A stretch of DNA of 20,383 bases from an uncultured Clostridia bacterium (lineage in GTDB: Bacteria; Bacillota; Clostridia; TANB77; CAG-508). The DNA is taken from NCBI GenBank assembly GCA_949045875.1, contig CARPYP010000030.1, positions 1 to 20,383 of the forward strand, written 5' to 3'. A program made the translations under genes and the position numbers. Below the pieces are notes generated by a model that was not told the origin of the DNA, searched no databases, and was given only the letters and a program-made list of their open reading frames with translations. This document shows, one piece after another, positions 1 through 7,104 of this stretch. Within the stretch, counting starts at the first letter, position 1; each line of letters opens with the position of its first letter.

Positions 1-130
1 TGAAAGGGGCATAGACCAGTAATGGCTATGTCTACCTTACTAAAGTGATACTTTCTATTATATAAAGGCTATAATCGCTAGACCCCAAAAATTTTTCTTA
101 ATTGTTCTATTCTAAGAAAAATATGGCAAA
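1..130 (+). promoter_or_regulatory. Structured leader upstream of deacetylase gene (repeat copy A)
   Basis: No coding sequence is seen here. The segment can fold into several hairpins: GGCATAG (8-14) with CTATGTC (26-32), AAAGT (42-46) with ACTTT (50-54), ATTATA (57-62) with TATAAT (70-75), and ATTTTTCTT (91-99) with AAGAAAAAT (113-121). GGGG at 6-9 could alternatively close on CCCC at 83-86. Two blocks (41-71 and 91-107) are nearly identical to blocks in the leader of the sortase gene (2358-2389 and 2464-2480). The first hairpin may be the terminator of a gene left of the window. Whether this is a cis-acting RNA or an inert repeat cannot be decided from sequence alone. Confidence 0.45.
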
Positions 131-214
131 GTTAGATTTTTTATATATTTGTGAATAGTGGAAATAATAAGTATAATATTAAAAGTATTATTTAAAGGAG
201 AGAATTTTGTTGAA

Positions 215-1144
215 ATGGTGAACTATTATGGATATGATGAAGTTAGCTTAACAGTAATAAAAAGGTTAAACAAGAAAAAGGTATTTGGACTTTTGTTAAT
301 AATATTATTTATACTATTAATGATATTACTATATGTTTTTAATGTGCAAAAAAAAATGTTAAAAATAAAAGAAGAAAGCCAATATGCAAATATAGAAAAC
401 AGTAATATTATAAACGATGGACAAACACCCCAAAAAGATACTATAGAAGAAGTCATAAATATTGATAACAATGCAAATTTACCTAAGTTAACTCAGATAG
501 GAAGAGAAAACATGAATAATATATATGCTACAAATGAAAAAATAGCATATATAACTTTTGATGATGGACCTTCACAAAATATAACTCCTCAAATTTTAAA
601 TATATTAGACCAATATAAAATAAAGGCAACATTTTTTCTATTAGGACGTAATGTAGCTAGATATCCTAGTTTAGTTAAGCAAGAATATGAAACTGGGCAT
701 TATATAGCAAATCATGGATATAGCCATGAATATAATTCAATATACACAAGTGCACAGACAGTTTTAGAGGAATATACAAAAACAGAACAATTAATAAGAA
801 CAGTAATAGGAGAGGAGAAGTATTGTTCACATCTATTTAGATTTCCAGGAGGAAGTGGCGGAAAAAAATATAAAGATGTAAAAACAGAAGCAAAACAATT
901 ATTATCAGAAAATGATATTTTATATATTGATTGGAACTCTCTTACAAATGATTCAGTAGGAAAACCAACGCCAGAGAGTATAATGAGCAACCTAGTTAGT
1001 ACAGTAGGAACAAAAAATAGTGTAGTAATATTAATGCATGATGCAGCAACAAAACAATTAACAGCAGATATGCTACCACAAGTATTAAATTATTTAATAG
1101 AACAAGGATATACTTTTAAAACATTTTATGATGTAATAATGTAA
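215..1144 (+). CDS. Membrane-anchored polysaccharide (peptidoglycan) deacetylase, NodB domain
   Basis: Carbohydrate esterase family 4 (NodB homology) protein predicted to remove acetyl groups from N-acetylated glycans, most likely peptidoglycan, outside the cell. Numbered from ATG 215 (309 aa): a positively charged N-terminus and one membrane segment at about 22-43, a polar linker to about 105, then the catalytic domain. The metal/catalytic motifs are visible: TFDDGP at 114-119 (D116, D117), HGYSH at 167-171 (the His-x-x-x-His metal pair), RFPGG at 209-213, DWNSLTND, and LMHD with H275. The reading frame is open from GTG 158, but the AAAGGAG at 194-200 points to ATG 215 or GTG 218, although the spacing is long. 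It is the first gene of the surface cluster. PgdA-like peptidoglycan deacetylases confer lysozyme resistance; the exact substrate here is inferred. Confidence 0.88.
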   Translation: MVNYYGYDEVSLTVIKRLNKKKVFGLLLIILFILLMILLYVFNVQKKMLKIKEESQYANIENSNIINDGQTPQKDTIEEVINIDNNANLPKLTQIGRENMNNIYATNEKIAYITFDDGPSQNITPQILNILDQYKIKATFFLLGRNVARYPSLVKQEYETGHYIANHGYSHEYNSIYTSAQTVLEEYTKTEQLIRTVIGEEKYCSHLFRFPGGSGGKKYKDVKTEAKQLLSENDILYIDWNSLTNDSVGKPTPESIMSNLVSTVGTKNSVVILMHDAATKQLTADMLPQVLNYLIEQGYTFKTFYDVIM

Positions 1145-1243
1145 AAATAAGAAAAAAATTCCGAGAGTGCAAAAACTTTCTAAAATAAAAATAGGAAAAT
1201 TTGAAATAATATTTGTATAAAGCTAAGAAAGGAGGCAAATTTT

Positions 1244-2317
1244 ATGAAAAAATTAACAAATATTATTACGATTTTCCTTATTTTATTTTTACTAACATTT
1301 ACTGCAAATGTTTATGCAGCAACTCTAAATAATTTAAACATAACTACAGATAAAACAACAGTAAATTCAGGAGATACCGTAACATTAAACATTGAATTTG
1401 GACAAGATTTAGGTGCATATACAGTAAATGTAGATTATGACGAAAACTTATTAGAATATATATCAGCAGAAGGAGGAACAGCAAATAATACAGGTAGTAA
1501 AGTTATTGTAGTATACCATTATAATGCAGGTGTAGATCCAGCACCACGTAACAATATGAGTATTACTTTTAAAGCAAAAGAAGGAATAATAACTACAAAC
1601 CCAACTGATTTAAGTATTACATTAACAGGATTAGGTACTCCAGATGCAAATCCAATTGATGACATAACTGTTCCTATTGTTAAAAATTTAGTAGTAGAAC
1701 CAGTATATGTAGATTACAATATTGCCCTTAACTATACAGGAGATATAATGCCAAATGAAGAAAAAGAAATGGAGATAGTTATTTCAAGTACAATGGGTAA
1801 AAACTATGAACACACAAGATTATTAGCAGAAGCTATAACTCCAACAGGTGAAAATGTTAAATTACTTTCAACAGATAGTCAGAATTTAGAGCATGATATT
1901 ATTCAAAGTGGATGGGGAAGTGCAGACGGTGATGCTATAGGTGGAAAAGATGTAATAAAAAAAATAGCTACAAGAGGTGTATTTAGTGGTAAAGGAGACT
2001 ATACTATTACATTAAAACTAATAGATAGAGAAAATGCAGATGCAGTAATTGAAAGTAAAACCTTTACAATTACAGTAAAAGAACAAAACACAGGAGTAGT
2101 GCCACCAGTTAACAATGATCAATTACCACCAGAAAGTAGTGAACAACAGCCACCATCAAGTAGTGAAAAAGTGCCATCAACAACAGAAAATAATAAACCA
2201 GAACAAACACCAAATGTATTACCTAAAACTGGTAACACGATATATTTAAGCATATTATCACTAATAGCAATACTAACAATAGCATATATTGCGTTAAGAA
2301 ATAAGAAAAGTAATTAG
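1244..2317 (+). CDS. LPXTG-anchored surface protein with cohesin-like domain
   Basis: Secreted protein of 357 aa. It has a signal peptide (about 1-25, ending ANVYA), a cohesin-like beta-sandwich (about 28-150; pattern of 'V.sGdtv.l.i.f.....ytv.v.YD..lLeyi', as in type I/III cohesins), a second beta-rich module (about 153-280), a Pro/Ser/Gln linker (about 283-322) and a complete cell-wall sorting signal: LPKTG at 326-330, a hydrophobic stretch and an RNKK tail. The sortase encoded next (2512) is the natural candidate for attaching it to peptidoglycan. The start ATG has a strong AAAGGAGG about 6 bases upstream. A T-tailed hairpin follows the stop. Cohesins bind dockerins, and a dockerin protein lies two genes downstream, so this is probably a wall-fixed scaffold. 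The cohesin call rests on pattern recognition, not on a profile score. Confidence 0.82.
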   Translation: MKKLTNIITIFLILFLLTFTANVYAATLNNLNITTDKTTVNSGDTVTLNIEFGQDLGAYTVNVDYDENLLEYISAEGGTANNTGSKVIVVYHYNAGVDPAPRNNMSITFKAKEGIITTNPTDLSITLTGLGTPDANPIDDITVPIVKNLVVEPVYVDYNIALNYTGDIMPNEEKEMEIVISSTMGKNYEHTRLLAEAITPTGENVKLLSTDSQNLEHDIIQSGWGSADGDAIGGKDVIKKIATRGVFSGKGDYTITLKLIDRENADAVIESKTFTITVKEQNTGVVPPVNNDQLPPESSEQQPPSSSEKVPSTTENNKPEQTPNVLPKTGNTIYLSILSLIAILTIAYIALRNKKSN

Positions 2318-2320
2318 ACT

Positions 2321-2349
2321 TAGAGGCAGGCTTTGTGCCTGCTCTTTTA
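2321..2349 (+). terminator. Rho-independent terminator after LPXTG gene
   Basis: GCAGGC and GCCTGC form a six-base G+C-rich stem around a TTTGT loop, followed by TCTTTTAT. It lies directly after the stop codon of the LPXTG protein gene. Confidence 0.8.
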
Positions 2350-2495
2350 TATAATAGTAAAGTATAACTTTCCTATTATATAAAGGCTAGTTAGCAAGCC
2401 CTCCCAGAATATCTCTTATAGTCAAAATTGCAAATTGTGCTGAACAAATTATGGGAAATTTTGATTTTTCTTAATTGTTCAAAGTATATACTTAG
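2348..2495 (+). promoter_or_regulatory. Structured leader upstream of sortase gene (repeat copy B)
   Basis: Non-coding leader with a long hairpin: TATATAATAG (2348-2357) pairs with CTATTATATA (2373-2382), with an inner AAAG/CTTT stem. A second stem pairs TCAAAATT (2422-2429) with AATTTTGA (2457-2464). Blocks 2358-2389 and 2464-2480 match positions 41-71 and 91-107 upstream of the deacetylase gene, the second block over 17 of 17 bases. The leader carries an additional segment of roughly 50 bases between the two shared blocks. Confidence 0.5.
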
Positions 2496-2511
2496 GAAGG
2501 AATTAAATAAT

Positions 2512-3135
2512 ATGGAAAAAATAAATAAAGATAAAATAAAATCAAAATTAAGAATTACTATTTTAGGTATTATTGTTTGTATCGTTATATATGCAGGATT
2601 TGGTTTTTATGAAGAAAAACAAATAGAATTAGTAGAAGAAGAAAATCCACAAATTATTATTGAAAATGTATCAAAAGAAGTTCAAATAAATTCTGTTATT
2701 CCTGTAAAAATAGAACAAGAGCTTGTTCCAGAAACATATTTAGATTATGCTGTAATAGCAAAATTAGAAATACCCAAAATAAACTTAGCAACCAATGTTT
2801 TAAAAAACTATACAACTGAAGGAATGAAGGTATGTAGTTCAAAGTTTTTTGGTCCAGAGCCTAACGAAATAGGAAATTTCTGTATAGCTGGTCATAATAC
2901 TAAAAGGGAGAATATGTTTAACCATTTAATTGATTTGAAAAAAGGAGATGAACTTTATTTAACAGATAATAATAATGGAAAGATTGGCTATACTATATAT
3001 AATATATATAGAGTAAAACCCCAAAATACATCACCAATAGGGCAAGAAACCAATGGTAATAAAATAGTGACATTAATCACATGTGTTAATTATTCTAAGA
3101 GTAGGCTTATAGTACAAGCAATTGCGAATAATTAG
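2512..3135 (+). CDS. Sortase (cysteine transpeptidase)
   Basis: Sortase family transpeptidase that cleaves a sorting motif (LPXTG type) and joins the protein to cell-wall peptidoglycan, acting on the outer face of the membrane. Numbered from ATG 2512 (207 aa): a basic N-terminus, one membrane anchor at about 13-32, a linker, then the sortase barrel from about 78. The catalytic triad is visible: H128 in AGHN, C191 in TLITC and R198 in SKSRL. The TLxTC...R arrangement and compact size resemble class D or small class E-type enzymes; the subclass is uncertain. The frame is open from 2428, but AGGAAGG at 2494-2500 sets the start at ATG 2512. It sits directly after the LPKTG protein, its probable substrate, and 28 bases before the dockerin enzyme. 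Confidence 0.9.
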   Translation: MEKINKDKIKSKLRITILGIIVCIVIYAGFGFYEEKQIELVEEENPQIIIENVSKEVQINSVIPVKIEQELVPETYLDYAVIAKLEIPKINLATNVLKNYTTEGMKVCSSKFFGPEPNEIGNFCIAGHNTKRENMFNHLIDLKKGDELYLTDNNNGKIGYTIYNIYRVKPQNTSPIGQETNGNKIVTLITCVNYSKSRLIVQAIANN

Positions 3136-3163
3136 ATAGATAATAAAAAGAATAAGGTGTAAC

Positions 3164-4402
3164 ATGAAATATATAAAAATATTTTTTATAATAATAGCGA
3201 TTTTATTTTTAAGTGTTTTTTTAAATAAATCATATTGTGCAGATAAAAAAGAAGGAATAGAGAGTTTCCCAGATAGTTATAAGCCATACTTACAAGAGTT
3301 ACAGAAAAAACACCCAAACTGGAGATTTGTATCTCTATATACAAACTTAGACTGGAATTATGTAATAGATAATGAGAATGTATTTGGTAAAAACCTAGTG
3401 CCAAAATCATATTCAGATAGATGGAAAAATACCACACCAGGGCAATATAATGTAGAAGTTGATAGTGGTTGGGTAGATTCATCCAGAAGAGCTATAGAAT
3501 ATACAATGGATCCTAGAAACTTTTTAAATGAAATACGAATTTTTCAATTCGAGGCACTTTCATATGATGAAAAAACAAATAACACAGATGGAATTGAAAA
3601 AATATTATATGGAACTGAGTTTCACAATAGAATAGTAGACTATGTAACAAGTTCAGGAAATATTATAACAATGAATAGTAAATACTCAGACCTTATATTA
3701 TCAGCAGGGAGAACCTCTACGGTAAGCACATACCATTTAGCATCAAGAATAAAACAAGAGGTAGGACCTTTTTTATCACATGCTTCTATTAGTGGAAGGG
3801 TAGAAGGATTTGAAGGTTTATATAATTTTTATAATATAGGAGCAACAAGTTCAGCTGAGCCAATGGGAGCTATAAAAAATGGACTAAAATATGCAAGAGA
3901 TGGAAATGGAGCGAATGAAACCACTAAAAATAAATATTTAATTCCATGGAATACAAAAGAAAGAGCAATTACTGGTGGAGGCAAATTCATAGGTTCTAGT
4001 TATATTAATGTAGGACAAGACACTTTGTACTTTCAAAAGTTTCATGTTACGAGTGCTACGGGAGGTGAATTATTTTGGCACCAGTATATGACAAATGTAT
4101 TAGCACCATATAGTGAATCTATGTCAATTTATAATGGTTATAGTAAAACAGGAATATTAGGAAATAGTATGACTTTTATAATACCTGTTTATAATAATAT
4201 GCCAAATATGTGGGTACAAAATCCAAATATCTTAGAAAGTGATTATATATCAGACAATACGAAAGTTTATGCAGATGTAACAGATACTTTAAATGTGCGT
4301 TCAGGACCATCAACCTCCTATGAGTTATTAACAAAAATAGATAGAAATGTAGTAATGACAAGAATTGCAAAAGGGAGACAATCACGGAGAACTATGGGAT
4401 AG
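3164..4402 (+). CDS. Secreted N-acetylglucosaminidase (GH73-like), N-terminal part of a frameshifted gene
   Basis: N-terminal 412 aa of a secreted cell-wall hydrolase. It has a signal peptide (about 1-25), a conserved block typical of clostridial beta-N-acetylglucosaminidases (PNWRFVSLYTNLDWN at about 51-65), and a GH73/LytD-type catalytic region with HLASRIKQEVG; E199 is the expected catalytic glutamate, followed by GLYNFYNIGA. A bacterial SH3 wall-binding domain begins at about 366 (TDTLNVRSGPS) but is cut in the middle: after IAKG the frame runs into 8 unrelated residues and stops. The remainder of the SH3, including LWDRVILPNGIIGYV, is encoded in the +1 frame from about 4374. One extra base in the AAAAGGG run (4369-4375) explains the break. 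It is either a real inactivating mutation or an assembly indel. Confidence 0.8.
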   Translation: MKYIKIFFIIIAILFLSVFLNKSYCADKKEGIESFPDSYKPYLQELQKKHPNWRFVSLYTNLDWNYVIDNENVFGKNLVPKSYSDRWKNTTPGQYNVEVDSGWVDSSRRAIEYTMDPRNFLNEIRIFQFEALSYDEKTNNTDGIEKILYGTEFHNRIVDYVTSSGNIITMNSKYSDLILSAGRTSTVSTYHLASRIKQEVGPFLSHASISGRVEGFEGLYNFYNIGATSSAEPMGAIKNGLKYARDGNGANETTKNKYLIPWNTKERAITGGGKFIGSSYINVGQDTLYFQKFHVTSATGGELFWHQYMTNVLAPYSESMSIYNGYSKTGILGNSMTFIIPVYNNMPNMWVQNPNILESDYISDNTKVYADVTDTLNVRSGPSTSYELLTKIDRNVVMTRIAKGRQSRRTMG

Positions 4403-5411
4403 AGTAATACTTCCTAATGGAATTATAGGATATGTATTTCAGAACTATTTAAAAGAATTACCAGATAGGCAAATAGAAACTATAAATGTTTCCTTAGATA
4501 AAACTGAACTAAAAAAGGGAGAAACTGTAAAATTAAAAGTAGAAATACTGCCAGATGAAGCAAAAAACCATGAAGTAGAGTATATTTCTAGCAATCCAAG
4601 AGTAGCAACAGTAGATAGTACAGGAAATATTATGGCAATAAAATCTGGGACAGCAACAATTACTGTAAAAGCAAAAGAGAATAACGTAAAAGGAGAAATC
4701 CAAATTAAAGTATTTACACCAGTAACAGGTATAGAATTAACAGTTCAAAATATAGTTATGCAAGTAGGTGACCAATTTGCTATAAAACCTATTGTAACTC
4801 CATCTGATGCAGACAACAAAAATGTAATATATTCATCAAAAGATGAGAGCATTGCAAACATAGATACTAAAGGAAATATAACAGCAACAAGAGAAGGAAA
4901 TACAAAAATTATAATTACAACAGAAGATGGAGGTTTAGAAAAAGAAATAGATATAATAGTAGTAAAAAAACTAAGTCAAGAAGAAATAAAATTTGATGAA
5001 AGTTTAAAGGTAATGCAAAATGAGATAACAGGTTGGGACATTGAGAAATTAAATGTAGAAAATATAAAAGACAAGATACAAACTTTATACAAAATTGAAA
5101 TATATGACTATAAAGGAGACGAATTAAAAGAAGGGCAAAAGGTAGGAACAGGAAGCAAAATTAAATTAGTAGATGAAAATAATAATATAAAAATGGAATA
5201 TTATATAATAATTTATGGAGACGTAAATGGAGATGGAAAAATAAATAGTTTAGACTTATTAGTTTTACAAAGACATATATTAGAAATAAAAAGATTAAAT
5301 TCACTATTTTTAAAAGCTGGAAATATAAATAAAAACGGCCAGAATCCTTCTTCATTAGACTTATTGATAATACAAAGACATATATTAACTTTAAAAACAA
5401 TAGAACAATAA
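4365..5411 (+). CDS. C-terminal part of the same gene: SH3 remainder, two Big_2 domains, type I dockerin
   Basis: This continues the glucosaminidase gene in the +1 frame. The nominal TTG start at 4365 has no ribosome binding site, so this is not an independent gene. Order: the second half of the SH3 domain (to about residue 32), two bacterial Ig-like Big_2 domains (about 39-116 and 119-200; both with the 'v.l....G...v...P.......v...s.d.siA.vd..G.i.a...G.a.I.v' pattern), a linker, then a C-terminal type I dockerin. The first dockerin calcium loop is canonical, DVNGDGKINSLD; the second, NINKNGQNPSSLD, has Asn in place of Asp and one additional residue. Both are followed by an LLVLQRHIL/LLIIQRHIL helix. 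The dockerin should dock this enzyme on a cohesin, and cohesin-like proteins lie on either side. Confidence 0.82.
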   Translation: MQKGDNHGELWDRVILPNGIIGYVFQNYLKELPDRQIETINVSLDKTELKKGETVKLKVEILPDEAKNHEVEYISSNPRVATVDSTGNIMAIKSGTATITVKAKENNVKGEIQIKVFTPVTGIELTVQNIVMQVGDQFAIKPIVTPSDADNKNVIYSSKDESIANIDTKGNITATREGNTKIIITTEDGGLEKEIDIIVVKKLSQEEIKFDESLKVMQNEITGWDIEKLNVENIKDKIQTLYKIEIYDYKGDELKEGQKVGTGSKIKLVDENNNIKMEYYIIIYGDVNGDGKINSLDLLVLQRHILEIKRLNSLFLKAGNINKNGQNPSSLDLLIIQRHILTLKTIEQ

Positions 5412-5437
5412 AGATTTATCAATTAGCAAAAGAAATT

Positions 5438-5530
5438 TTCTATGGAAAGTTATGTCATTGGCATGACTTTCCTAGAATATAAAAAATATAGTGAGTGAAT
5501 ATTTAAGTTTAGCGACTATAACACCTTAAA
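5438..5530 (+). promoter_or_regulatory. Hairpin leader upstream of second cohesin gene (repeat copy C)
   Basis: TTCTATGGAAAGTTATG (5438-5454) pairs with CATGACTTTCCTAGAA (5462-5477) with one bulged T and one G-T pair. The right arm ACTTTCCTAGAATATA resembles the right arms of the hairpins at 2348-2382 and 7104-7152. It has no clean T-tract, so it is unlikely to be only a terminator for the dockerin gene. Confidence 0.45.
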
Positions 5531-5542
5531 AAACGGAGGTAA

Positions 5543-6037
5543 ATGATGAAAAAGATAAAAAACATAATAATAATATTTATAATAATATTGTTAACATTAC
5601 TAATAACTACAAAAAGCTATGCAGAAACTCAAATAAATATAATATCTGACAAAAGAGAAATACAAAAAGACGAAGAAATAAACATAAAAGTAGAAATTAC
5701 GGAGGCAGAAATCGCAGCATTTACATTAGAGATATATTGGGATTCAACAATATTAGAATATATAAAAGGTCCAGAAAACTCAAATTATACTAATAATAGA
5801 ATTATATATACATGGGTAAGTAATACAGGAAGAAATCAACAAGATTTAGAAACAGAGCAATTTCGATTTAAAGTGTTAAAAGAAGAAAATGCTAACATTG
5901 CAGTTTTAGGAGAGTTTTACAATGAAGATGGTAAAAAATTAGAAATAGATAATACAAATATAGAATTAGAAGTTAAGAAAAATGAAAATAAAACAACAGA
6001 AACAGAAGAAGAAATAAAACAGACTCGGAGCAAGTGA
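5543..6037 (+). CDS. Cohesin-like surface protein, N-terminal part of a frameshifted gene
   Basis: N-terminal 164 aa of a secreted surface protein: a signal peptide/hydrophobic segment (about 1-27, ending KSYA) followed by a cohesin-like domain (about 30-146), with the 'DKREIQKDEEINIKVEI' opening strand and 'EIYWDSTILEYIKG' matching the 'v.YD..lleyi' strand of the LPKTG protein. It then passes into a Lys/Glu/Thr-rich linker and stops at TGA 6035. GGAGG at 5535-5539 fits the second ATG (5546) better than the first (5543). The downstream reading frame, offset by +1, continues with a cadherin-like domain without any start signal of its own, so both pieces were one gene. The shift lies between about 6010 and 6026, possibly one extra A in the AAAA run at 6016-6019. 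Confidence 0.75.
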   Translation: MMKKIKNIIIIFIIILLTLLITTKSYAETQINIISDKREIQKDEEINIKVEITEAEIAAFTLEIYWDSTILEYIKGPENSNYTNNRIIYTWVSNTGRNQQDLETEQFRFKVLKEENANIAVLGEFYNEDGKKLEIDNTNIELEVKKNENKTTETEEEIKQTRSK

Positions 6038-6797
6038 TTCAGCGAGTTTAAGTGTGTTAAGATTAAATCATGAAGGGATTAGTCCAGAATTTAAAAAGGA
6101 TCAAAAAGAGTACTATTTTGTAACAGACAATAAAATAGATAACTTAGAAATAACAGCTATTCCTGAAAATCCAGATGCTACAGTTAAAATAACAGGAAAT
6201 AATAATTTGAAAATAGGAAAAAATTTAATTGAAATACATGTAATTTCACAAGATAAAACAAAAGAAGATACATATAAAATATATGTAACAAAAACTACAA
6301 ATATAGAAACTGCAAATGCTAATTTAGAAACTCTAGCAGTAAGAGAAAGTTTGCTTAACCCAGAGTTTAATAATAATATAACAGATTATAAGGTCGAGAT
6401 ACCCAATGAAATAACAAAAATAGAGATTTTAGCAATACCGCAAAGTCAAAAAGCAAAAGTATCAATACTTGGAAATAATGAAATGAAAGTTGGAAATAAT
6501 TATATTCAAATAAATGTTATAGCAGAAGATGGTATAACAAATAAAAAATATGAATTAAATGTTTATAGGAGAAATGAAAAAGAACAAATACAATATGAGC
6601 AGGAAAAGCAATATCAAGCAGAGAGATTATCAGCAATATTAGAAGAAGAGCAAAAAGCTAAAAGCAATATAAAAGCTAATGAAATTATACACAATAAAAA
6701 TATTAATATTTTTTTGATTATAGGTATAGGAATATTAACTATTATTATTATTATAATTATAAATTTTATAAAAAAACGAAAAATAAAATTTTTATAA
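6018..6797 (+). CDS. C-terminal part: two cadherin-like beta-sandwich domains and a membrane anchor
   Basis: This continues the cohesin-like gene in the +1 frame; the first in-frame start codon is GTG 6054, with no ribosome binding site. It encodes two consecutive cadherin-like beta-sandwich repeats (Pfam PF12733 type). The first begins DSASLSVLRLNHEGISPEF and ends near YKIYVTK; the second begins NANLETLAVRESLLNPEF and ends near YELNVYR. A Glu/Gln/Lys-rich helix, probably coiled coil, follows, then a hydrophobic segment (NIFLIIGIGILTIIIIIIINF) and a KKRK tail. No LPXTG is present, so the protein would be held by its C-terminal membrane segment. In this pair of cohesin anchors, one is sortase-linked and this one is membrane-held. 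No obvious terminator follows the stop codon within the next 40 bases. Confidence 0.75.
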   Translation, partial: NRLGASDSASLSVLRLNHEGISPEFKKDQKEYYFVTDNKIDNLEITAIPENPDATVKITGNNNLKIGKNLIEIHVISQDKTKEDTYKIYVTKTTNIETANANLETLAVRESLLNPEFNNNITDYKVEIPNEITKIEILAIPQSQKAKVSILGNNEMKVGNNYIQINVIAEDGITNKKYELNVYRRNEKEQIQYEQEKQYQAERLSAILEEEQKAKSNIKANEIIHNKNINIFLIIGIGILTIIIIIIINFIKKRKIKFL

Positions 6798-6846
6798 TAA
6801 GGAGAGTATATAATAAGATATAAAAATATAATAAGATTTAAAGAAT

Positions 6847-6921
6847 TGGCAGGGGTGGAAGGAATCGAACCCTCATCAAAAGTTTTGGAGACTTCTATCT
6901 TAACCGTTGGACGACACCCCT
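6847..6921 (-). tRNA. tRNA-Trp (CCA anticodon)
   Basis: Read on the minus strand: acceptor stem AGGGGTG/CACCCCT (7 bp), D-arm GTCCAACGGTTAAGAT (weak stem, with a G-T pair and a C-A mismatch), anticodon stem GAAGT/ACTTT with loop CTCCAAA, giving U33 and anticodon CCA, variable loop TGAT, T-arm GAGGG-TTCGATT-CCTTC, discriminator G and an encoded 3' CCA (6847-6849). The loop position of U33 excludes a glycine TCC reading. The gene is the only clear minus-strand feature in the window. Confidence 0.93.
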
Positions 6922-6933
6922 AATTACTAAAAT

Positions 6934-6962
6934 ATAATAACACATTTTCAAAAAAAATGCAA
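6934..6962 (-). promoter_or_regulatory. Candidate promoter of tRNA-Trp
   Basis: On the minus strand a TATTAT -10 box (6934-6939) lies 12 bases before the tRNA 5' end, with TTGCAT (6957-6962) 17 bases further upstream as a weak -35. The -35 falls inside the left arm of the palindrome 6945-7019. The -10 position fits; the -35 match is poor. Confidence 0.4.
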
Positions 6963-7019
6963 CTATTAATTGGAAATTTTAGGGGATATTTTCAATTAAT
7001 AGTTGCATTTTTTTGAAAA
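6945..7019. repeat. Near-perfect long palindrome (27-28 base arms), bidirectional terminator-like
   Basis: The left arm 6945-6972 and right arm 6993-7019 are inverted copies over 27 bases, with one extra A in the left arm. The core GCAACTATTAATTG/CAATTAATAGTTGC is followed by a T-run on each strand, the form of a bidirectional intrinsic terminator. The 20-base loop adds partial pairing. It lies between the tRNA and the rightward genes. It could also be a small MITE-like insertion. Confidence 0.7.
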
Positions 7020-7068
7020 CCAATAAAAAGGGATACACAAATGATAGAATGGATATATTTTATATATA

Positions 7069-7104
7069 TTTCAATGCTAAAATAAACTAGCATTGAAATT
7101 TTTT
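7069..7104 (+). terminator. Hairpin with T-tail, no obvious gene before it
   Basis: TTTCAATGCTA (7069-7079) pairs perfectly with TAGCATTGAAA (7088-7098), followed by TTTTTTA. It is a good rho-independent terminator shape, but no convincing rightward gene ends before it; only a 14-codon ORF from ATG 7041 runs into it. Confidence 0.6.

Noticed and set aside
1..2480. Cyclic di-GMP or other known riboswitch in the leaders
   Set aside because: None of the conserved core bases of the GEMM-I, c-di-GMP-II, purine, fluoride or T-box classes could be found.
4365..4402. Programmed ribosomal frameshifting in the dockerin gene
   Set aside because: The needed shift is +1 (one base skipped). AAAAGGG does not fit the X-XXY-YYZ form for -1 slippage, and no prfB-like stop/slippery pair is seen.
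6851..6921. tRNA-Gly with TCC anticodon
   Set aside because: This would put C, not U, at position 33; the CCA reading gives a regular loop.
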